Positions 58,156 through 64,000 of a stretch of 64,000 nt of DNA are shown in pieces. The stretch is from contig NZ_WJPO01000018.1 in NCBI RefSeq assembly GCF_009649175.1, positions 1 through 64,000 of the forward strand. Reading direction: 5' to 3'. The position numbers were made by a program, and so were the translations under genes. Under the pieces are notes generated by a model. That model worked only from the letters and a program-made list of their open reading frames with translations, did not search any database and had not been told where the DNA came from. Numbering within the stretch: the first letter of the stretch is position 1; every line of letters starts with the position of its first letter. This DNA comes from Rhodovulum strictum (lineage in GTDB: Bacteria > Pseudomonadota > Alphaproteobacteria > Rhodobacterales > Rhodobacteraceae).

Positions 58156-59160
58156 ATGAAAGCGGTCATTCTGGGCAGGGGTGCGTTCGCCGCCCTGGTT
58201 GCGGGCGCGATGATGCTGGGCACGGCCTCGGCCGAGACGCTGCGGCTGTCGCACAATGTCGGCGACACTACCACCTGGCACAAGGGCGCCGAGAAGTTCG
58301 GCGAACTGATCTCTGGGGCCACCGGCGGCGATATCTCGGTGCGCGTGTTCCCCAATGCCCAGCTTTCGGGCGGCGACCAGATGAAGCAGGCCGAGATGAT
58401 CGGCCGCGGCGCGCTGGACCTGGTGCTGACCTCGGCGATCAACGTCACGCCGCTGGTGCCCGAGATGGCGGTGTTCTCGCTGCCCTATCTCTATTCCTCC
58501 TATGACGAGGTCGACGCGACCACGCAGGGCGCCCCCGGCGAGATGATGGCCGCGATCCTTCTGGAAAAGGGCATCGTCGTGCTGGCCTGGGGCGAGAACG
58601 GCTTTCGCGAGATCACAAACAACACCCGCCCGATCACCAGCCCCGACGACATGAAGGGTCTGAACATGCGCGTGGCCGGGCCGATGTATATCGACGTGAT
58701 GAACGCGCTGGGCGCCAATCCGCAGCAGATGCAATGGTCGGAAACGCTGACCGCGCTGCAACAGGGCGTGGTCGACGGGCAGGAAAACCCGATCGGCGCG
58801 GTCATCATCCCGCAGCAGGTCTACGAGATGCAGAAATACCTCACAACCTGGCATTATTCCTATGACCCGATCTTCCTTGGCATCTCGAAGGCCAAATGGG
58901 ACAGCTACGATGCCGAAATGCAGGACAAGCTGCGGACCGCCGCGACCGAGGCGATGGAATACCAGCGCCAGATCACCCGCGACGGCACCGCCAGCGGCAT
59001 CGACTTCCTGCGCGAGAAGGGCATGGAGGTCACCGAACTGACGCCCGAGCAACTGGCCGCCTTCCGCGAGGCGACGCAGCCTGCCTTTGACACCTGGGCA
59101 GCCAAGGTCGGCCCCGAGATCGTCGAGGCGTTCCGCGCGGCCATCGCGGAAGCGCAGTAA
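58156..59160 (+). CDS. TRAP transporter substrate-binding protein (DctP family)
   Basis: The 334-residue periplasmic protein has a signal peptide (ending ASA) and DctP motifs: LRLSHNVGDTTTWHKGAEKFGEL, NAQLSGGDQMKQAEMIGRGALDL, GLNMRVAGPMYIDVMNALGANPQ and QGVVDGQENPIGAV. It captures a carboxylate-type substrate for the DctQ/DctM pair encoded next. Clear GGAGG ribosome site. Confidence 0.92.
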   Translation: MKAVILGRGAFAALVAGAMMLGTASAETLRLSHNVGDTTTWHKGAEKFGELISGATGGDISVRVFPNAQLSGGDQMKQAEMIGRGALDLVLTSAINVTPLVPEMAVFSLPYLYSSYDEVDATTQGAPGEMMAAILLEKGIVVLAWGENGFREITNNTRPITSPDDMKGLNMRVAGPMYIDVMNALGANPQQMQWSETLTALQQGVVDGQENPIGAVIIPQQVYEMQKYLTTWHYSYDPIFLGISKAKWDSYDAEMQDKLRTAATEAMEYQRQITRDGTASGIDFLREKGMEVTELTPEQLAAFREATQPAFDTWAAKVGPEIVEAFRAAIAEAQ

Positions 59161-59173
59161 CCAGTGAAACGGC

Positions 59174-59198
59174 GCAGGCCCGCCCGGCGCGGGCCTGC
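59174..59198 (+). promoter_or_regulatory. Intercistronic hairpin between the dctP- and dctQ-like genes
   Basis: GCAGGCCCGC / GCGGGCCTGC is a perfect 10-bp stem with a 5-base loop, without a T tract. It may stabilise the 5' message so that the binding protein is made in excess over the permease. Confidence 0.5.
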
Positions 59199-59227
59199 CG
59201 CCTGATGCGTCACAGCGGGGAAGCCCG

Positions 59228-59710
59228 ATGCGATTCCTTCTCGACGAGGCGGAAAAGATCGTCTGCGCGGTCCTGTTCCTGGGCATGACCGCCATCGGTT
59301 TTGCCAATGTGGTGGTGCGCTACGGCACCAATTATTCGCTGGCCGCGACCGAGGAATTGCTGACCAACGGCTTCCTGCTGCTGACCGTCTTTGGCGCCGC
59401 CATCGCCGCGCGGCGGGGGGAACACCTGTCGGTAACGCTGGTCCATGACCTGCTGCCACGTGCCTTGCGCAAGCCGCTTTTCGTGCTGGCCGCCGCGCTG
59501 TCGGTGCTGCTGCTTGCGCTGTCGGCCTGGTTTTCCTGGCAGACGCTGACCAACCAGATGGCCAGCGGGATCCGATCCTACGCGCTGGGTCTGCCTGCGT
59601 GGTATTACCAGGCGGCGGTGCCCTTCGGGTTCGCGCTGATCCTGATCCGTCATCTGCAACATGCCTGGACAGAGCTGCGCGGCGCGCAGGACGGGGGCCG
59701 CGATGCCTGA
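59228..59710 (+). CDS. TRAP transporter small permease (DctQ family)
   Basis: The 160-residue protein has four membrane helices and the family features NVVVRYGTNYSLAATEELL and ARRGEHLSV. It overlaps the large permease gene by 8 bp. Confidence 0.9.
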   Translation: MRFLLDEAEKIVCAVLFLGMTAIGFANVVVRYGTNYSLAATEELLTNGFLLLTVFGAAIAARRGEHLSVTLVHDLLPRALRKPLFVLAAALSVLLLALSAWFSWQTLTNQMASGIRSYALGLPAWYYQAAVPFGFALILIRHLQHAWTELRGAQDGGRDA

Positions 59711-61034
59711 TCTGTTCCCCGGCCTTGGCGCGGGCACCGAAATGGTGATCCTGCTGTTCCTGCTGATGGCGCTGCGGGTGCCCGTGGCCTTTGCGCTGGG
59801 CCTGTCGGCGATCCATGCGATGTGGCAGATCGGCTTCGGGCTGGACCTCGTGGGCGACCTGATCGCCGCGGGCGTCACCAAGTTCTCGCTGCTGGCGATC
59901 CCCTTCTTCATCCTCGCGGGCACGCTGATGGGCACGACGGGAATCGCCGAACGCATGATCCGGTTCTTCCGCGTGCTGATCGGGTCGACCCCCGGCGGCA
60001 TGGGGGTTGTCGGCACGGTGGTCTGCCTGTTCTGGGGCGCGGTCAGCGGGTCGGGGCCGGCCTCGGTCGCGGCCATCGGGCCGATGATCGTCAAGGGGAT
60101 GGAGGAGGACGGCTATTCCCGCGCCTATGCAGCCGGACTGGTCTGCACCGGGGCGGCACTGTCCATCGTGATCCCGCCCTCGATCGGGCTGGTGATCTAT
60201 GGCGTGATCGCGGAAACCTCGATCTCGCAGTTGTTCATTGCGGCGATCATCCCCGGCCTGTTCATGGGGCTGATGATGCTGGCCACGCTGCCCTTCGCCC
60301 GCCGCGAAGGCCCCGCCGGAAGCCCCGCGCTGGACGCGCTGAGCCCGATGCCGCATGCCGGGCTGCCCTATGGCCGTCGGCTCTGGCGCACCTTCCGCGA
60401 GGCGTTCTGGGGCCTTCTGACGCCGCTGGTGATCCTTGGCGGCATCTATTCGGGCATCTTCACCCCCACCGAGGCGGCGCTGGTCGCGACCGTCTATGCG
60501 CTGGGCGTCGGCGCGCTGGCCTATCGCTCGCTGACGATCCGCGGGCTTTACCAGGCACTGGCCGATGCCGCGGCCTCGTCGGCGGTGGTGATGCTGGTGG
60601 TGGCCTATGCGGGGCTGTTCGGCTGGGTGGTCACGGTCGAGGATCTGATCGGCAGCTATTCGGGCGCGCTGCTGGGTCTCAGCGGCAATGAATGGGTGAT
60701 CCTGCTGGTCGTCATGCTGGTTCTGCTGGTGGCGGGGATGTTCATGGACCCGGTGACGGTGATGTTCATCTCGCTGCCGATCTTCCTGCCCGTGATGCGC
60801 GAAATGGGCTGGGATCCGGTCTGGTTCGGGGTGGTGGTGATGGTCAACCTTGCCATCGGGCTGTTCACGCCGCCGGTGGGCATCAACCTCTACGTCGCCG
60901 CCAATGTCACGCGCCTGTCGATCGAACGGATCGCACGCGGCGCCCTGCCCTTCCTGATCGCAAGCCTTCTGGGGCTGGCGGTGATTGCCGCCCTGCCCGC
61001 CCTTTCGCTGACGCTGGTGGGGATGCTGCGCTAG
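59703..61034 (+). CDS. TRAP transporter large permease (DctM family)
   Basis: The 443-residue, 12-helix permease has ALRVPVAFALGLSA, the conserved SGSGPASVAAIGPM, IPPSIGLVIYGVIAE and FTPPVGINLYVAA. It forms the sodium-coupled transport channel of this TRAP system. ATG 59703 fits the family N-terminus. Confidence 0.92.
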   Translation: MPDLFPGLGAGTEMVILLFLLMALRVPVAFALGLSAIHAMWQIGFGLDLVGDLIAAGVTKFSLLAIPFFILAGTLMGTTGIAERMIRFFRVLIGSTPGGMGVVGTVVCLFWGAVSGSGPASVAAIGPMIVKGMEEDGYSRAYAAGLVCTGAALSIVIPPSIGLVIYGVIAETSISQLFIAAIIPGLFMGLMMLATLPFARREGPAGSPALDALSPMPHAGLPYGRRLWRTFREAFWGLLTPLVILGGIYSGIFTPTEAALVATVYALGVGALAYRSLTIRGLYQALADAAASSAVVMLVVAYAGLFGWVVTVEDLIGSYSGALLGLSGNEWVILLVVMLVLLVAGMFMDPVTVMFISLPIFLPVMREMGWDPVWFGVVVMVNLAIGLFTPPVGINLYVAANVTRLSIERIARGALPFLIASLLGLAVIAALPALSLTLVGMLR

Positions 61035-63338
61035 TCACTCCTTGCGCGTCATCGCGGCGCGCAGGGCATCGCCCAGCGCGCCCCGGCCGGAACTTTCCGG
61101 CGCGCGCGCCTCACGCGGCTTGCCCATGGCCTTGGGGCGCGCGGGGCTGGCGGGGCGCGGGTCGGCGGCGGCATCCTTGCGCATCGACAGGCCGATGCGC
61201 TTGCGGGGAATGTCGATCTCGACCACGCGCACCTTGACCACATCGCCCGCCTTGACCACCTCGTGCGGGTCGCGCACGAAGCGGTCGGCCAATTGGCTGA
61301 CATGCACCAGCCCGTCCTGATGCACGCCGATATCGACGAAGGCGCCGAAGGCCGCGACATTGGTCACCGTGCCTTCCAGCATCATGCCGGGTTTCAGATC
61401 CTTGATGTCCTCGACCCCGTCGGCAAAGGCGGCGGTGCGGAATTCGGGGCGCGGGTCGCGGCCGGGCTTTTCCAGTTCGGCCAGGATATCGCGCACCGTG
61501 GGCAGGCCGAAGCGGTCATCCACGAATTGCTCGGGTTTCAGGCCCTTGAGCGCGGCGCCGTTGCCCATGATCTGACGCAGATCGCGGCCGCAGGCGGCAA
61601 CGATCCGGCGTGCCACGCCATAGGCTTCGGGGTGGACGGAGGAGGCATCCAGCGGTTCGGCCCCGTCGCGGATGCGCAAAAACCCCGCCGCCTGTTCGAA
61701 CGCCTTCGGCCCCAGCCCGCCGACCTTGAGGAGCGCCTTGCGCGAGGGAAAGGCGCCATGGGCATCGCGATGCGCGACGATGGCCTGCGCCAGCGACGGA
61801 CCCAGCCCCGCGACATGGGCCAGCAGCGGCGCCGAGGCGGTGTTCAGATCCACGCCCACCGCGTTCACCGCGTCCTCGACCACGGCCTCCAACGTCTGGG
61901 CCAGGCGGCGCTGGTCCACGTCATGCTGATACTGGCCGACGCCGATGGATTTCGGCTCGATCTTGACCAGCTCGGCCAGCGGATCCTGTAGCCGCCGGGC
62001 GATGGACACGGCGCCGCGCAAGCTGACGTCCAGATCGGGAAACTCGCGCGCGGCCAGTTCCGAGGCGGAATAGACCGAGGCGCCCGCCTCGGACACCACC
62101 ACCTTGACCGGGCGCGGCCCGCCCTCGGGCAGAAGCCGCAGCGCCTCGGCCACAAGGCGCTCGGTCTCGCGGCTGGCGGTGCCGTTGCCGATGGCGATCA
62201 GCTCGACACCATGGCGGCGCACCAGTTCCAGCACCGTCGCCATGGCCCCGCGCAGATCGTTCCTGGGCTGAAAGGGATAGAGCGTCGCCGTCTCGACCAG
62301 CTTGCCGGTCGCATCCACCACCGCGGCCTTGACGCCAGTGCGGATGCCCGGGTCCAGCCCCAGCGTCGGGCGCGCACCCGCAGGCGCGGCCAGCAGCAGG
62401 TCGCGCAGGTTGCGGGAAAAGACCGCGATGGCCTCTTCATGGGCGCGGCGGCGCAGCTCGGCCAGAAGGTCCATGTACATCGTCAGGCTCAGCTTGACCC
62501 GCCAGGTCCAGCCCGCCGCCTCGCGCAGCCAGGCATCGCCCGGACCATGGCCCGCAATCCCGATCTCGGCCGCGACCATACCCGCGGCGCGGGCGGCCCC
62601 GGTTTCGGGATCGGGCGCGATCTCGATGGTGACCACCTCCTCCTTCGAGGCGCGCAGGATCGCCAATGCCCGATGCGCGGGGATCGTGGCCCATTTCTCG
62701 CGATGGTCGAAATAATCCGAGAACTTGGCGCCCGCCTCCTCCTTGCCGGGCACGACACGGGCGGCGATGAACGCCTCCTCCTGCATGAAGGCACGCAGCC
62801 GGCCCAGCAGCCCGGCATTCTCGGCCAGTTCCTCGGCCAGGATGTCGCGCGCGCCCGCCAGCGCGGTCTTGGTGTCGGGCACGGCGTCCGACAGATAACC
62901 CGCGGCCAGCGCCTCGGGCCGGGCCGCGCGGTCGTCGATGATCGCGCGCAACAGCGGTTCCAGCCCGTTTTCGCGGGCGATCATCGCCTTGGTGCGGCGC
63001 TTGGGCTTGAAGGGCAGGTAGATGTCTTCGAGCGTGGCCTTGGTCTGGGCGCCTGCGATGGCGCGGGCCAGATCGTCGGTCAGCTTGCCTTGGTCGCGGA
63101 TCGCGTTCAGGATCGCCGCGCGCCGGGCCTCCATCTCGCGCAGATAGACCAGCCGGTCGGCGAGCGTCCGCAACTGGGTATCGTCCAGCCCGCCCGTCAC
63201 CTCCTTGCGGTAGCGCGCGACGAAGGGCACGGTCGCGCCGCCATCCAGCAACTCGACCGCGGCCTGAACCTGCGCGGGCGCCGCGGCGATCTCGGTGGCG
63301 ATGGTGCGGGTGATGCGGTCCTGGGCGGTCGTCGTCAC
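61035..63338 (-). CDS. tex: Tex family RNA-binding transcription accessory protein
   Basis: The 767-residue protein has the Tex N-terminal helical domain (ELLDGGATVPFVARYRKEVTGGLDD), a YqgF/RNase H-like fold (LGLDPGIRTGVKAAVVD), a helix-hairpin-helix part (LNTASAPLLAHVAGLGPSLAQAIV) and a C-terminal S1 domain (GTVTNVAAFGAFVDIGV). It binds RNA and affects transcription. It converges with the TRAP permease gene. Confidence 0.94.
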   Translation of the reverse strand: MTTTAQDRITRTIATEIAAAPAQVQAAVELLDGGATVPFVARYRKEVTGGLDDTQLRTLADRLVYLREMEARRAAILNAIRDQGKLTDDLARAIAGAQTKATLEDIYLPFKPKRRTKAMIARENGLEPLLRAIIDDRAARPEALAAGYLSDAVPDTKTALAGARDILAEELAENAGLLGRLRAFMQEEAFIAARVVPGKEEAGAKFSDYFDHREKWATIPAHRALAILRASKEEVVTIEIAPDPETGAARAAGMVAAEIGIAGHGPGDAWLREAAGWTWRVKLSLTMYMDLLAELRRRAHEEAIAVFSRNLRDLLLAAPAGARPTLGLDPGIRTGVKAAVVDATGKLVETATLYPFQPRNDLRGAMATVLELVRRHGVELIAIGNGTASRETERLVAEALRLLPEGGPRPVKVVVSEAGASVYSASELAAREFPDLDVSLRGAVSIARRLQDPLAELVKIEPKSIGVGQYQHDVDQRRLAQTLEAVVEDAVNAVGVDLNTASAPLLAHVAGLGPSLAQAIVAHRDAHGAFPSRKALLKVGGLGPKAFEQAAGFLRIRDGAEPLDASSVHPEAYGVARRIVAACGRDLRQIMGNGAALKGLKPEQFVDDRFGLPTVRDILAELEKPGRDPRPEFRTAAFADGVEDIKDLKPGMMLEGTVTNVAAFGAFVDIGVHQDGLVHVSQLADRFVRDPHEVVKAGDVVKVRVVEIDIPRKRIGLSMRKDAAADPRPASPARPKAMGKPREARAPESSGRGALGDALRAAMTRKE

Positions 63339-63420
63339 GGCAAGATCCTCGTCTGCGATTGGACGACCTTCCTAGCGGAGGGCGCGGGCCGCGCCAAGCG
63401 GCAGCCCGCGCCCTTCCCGT

Positions 63421-64000
63421 TCAGTCTGCGCCGCGGGCGATGTCCCGAGGTGCGACCTGTCGGCGCTGAAGCAGCCAGACCACCGCCGCCGCGCCCAGAC
63501 CGATGCCATCGGTCAGCCAGCCGCCGTCGATCATCGCCAGCGCGGCCGCCCCCACGAAGATCCGCAGCACCGGGTTCAGCGCCCCCATGAACCAGCCCTG
63601 CACCGCCGCCGACAGCAGGAACACCCCGAAGGCGGCCGAGGCGGTCACATGCACGACCTCGGTCCAGTGCCCCTGCATCAGCAGGGCGGGCGAGGCAAAG
63701 ATCATGAACGGCACGACAAAGGCCGCCAGCCCGAACTTGAACGCCTCGACGCTGGTCTTCATCGGATCGGATTGCGCGATTGCCGCCCCCGCATAGGCGG
63801 CCAGCGCCACGGGCGGCGTGATCGCCGACATCACCGCGAAGTAGAAGATGAAGAAATGCGCCAGCAGCGGCTGGATGCCCATCTGCACCAGCCCCGGCGC
63901 GATGACCGAGGCCGCCACGGCATAGGCCGCCGTTGTCGGCATCCCCATCCCGAGGATGATCGCCACGATCATGGCAAAGAACAGCGCGACGATCTGGCTT
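63421..64000 (-). CDS. Fused TRAP transporter permease, C-terminal part (cut by window edge)
   Basis: The frame runs to the window end (SQIVALFFAMIVAIILGMG and on). GMGMPTTAAYAVAASVIAPGLVQ and SAITPPVALAAYAGAAIA are features of TRAP-TAXI fused 4TM/12TM permeases. The C-terminal helices end with WLLQRRQ. The start and the substrate-binding partner lie outside the window. Confidence 0.88.
   Translation of the reverse strand, partial: SQIVALFFAMIVAIILGMGMPTTAAYAVAASVIAPGLVQMGIQPLLAHFFIFYFAVMSAITPPVALAAYAGAAIAQSDPMKTSVEAFKFGLAAFVVPFMIFASPALLMQGHWTEVVHVTASAAFGVFLLSAAVQGWFMGALNPVLRIFVGAAALAMIDGGWLTDGIGLGAAAVVWLLQRRQVAPRDIARGAD

Overview
The window is a contiguous piece of a high-GC alphaproteobacterial chromosome, almost certainly Rhodobacterales (Rhodobacteraceae). 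The evidence is gene content and order: the chvI-chvG-hprK-rapZ-EIIA-HPr block facing pckA, a methylsuccinyl-CoA dehydrogenase of the ethylmalonyl-CoA pathway, the era-rnc-lepB-acpS-pdxJ-DUF2062-rsh-rpoZ-folK run, DUF6473 and DUF1491 genes, and TRAP transporters. A draT-draG pair (nitrogenase switch-off) and an [FeFe]-hydrogenase operon suggest a nitrogen-fixing, facultatively anaerobic and possibly phototrophic member. No nif genes and no hydrogenase maturases lie inside the window. I saw no rRNA, tRNA, CRISPR array or recognisable IS element.

Layout. 1-4.0 kb: start of tuf, a lipoprotein, a PemK/MazF-type toxin-antitoxin module bracketed by a 27-bp direct repeat of the parC 3' end, and parC. 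4.0-9.7 kb: an SDR, etfBA, a DUF6473 protein, 3-hydroxybutyryl-CoA dehydrogenase and an acyltransferase. 9.7-16.1 kb: the nitrogen-type PTS / RapZ / HprK / ChvGI control cluster and divergent pckA, with tandem operator-like sites before pckA. 16.1-18.8 kb: a TauE-like permease and mcd. 18.8-28.0 kb: a minus-strand housekeeping run from folK to recO (recombination, RNA processing, secretion, PLP and CoA-linked cofactors, stringent response). 28.1-31.3 kb: NYN protein, YqaA/DedA-like protein, ispH, DUF3429 and rnhA. 31.3-36.1 kb: a mixed set of metabolic genes. 36.3-45.9 kb: smc, glutathionyl-hydroquinone reductase, L,D-transpeptidase, MalY/PatB aminotransferase, a three-copy def cluster coupled to fmt, and a Tat-type M48 lipoprotein protease.

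46.0-52.2 kb is the most unusual stretch: five tightly coupled minus-strand genes encode a NuoF-tail/GltD-like flavoprotein, a catalytically intact [FeFe]-hydrogenase, and a complete NitT/TauT-type ABC transporter. It is followed by a methyl-accepting chemotaxis protein. 55.1-58.0 kb holds draT-draG and, converging on draG, a protein that fuses a dual-specificity phosphatase to a kinase-like domain. 58.1-64.0 kb holds a complete DctPQM TRAP transporter, tex, and the C-terminal part of a fused TRAP permease cut by the window edge.

The strongest candidates for undescribed biology are the hydrogenase-flavoprotein-ABC operon, the phosphatase-kinase partner of draTG, the toxin-antitoxin insertion at the end of parC, and a third deformylase paralogue that has lost its catalytic glutamate.
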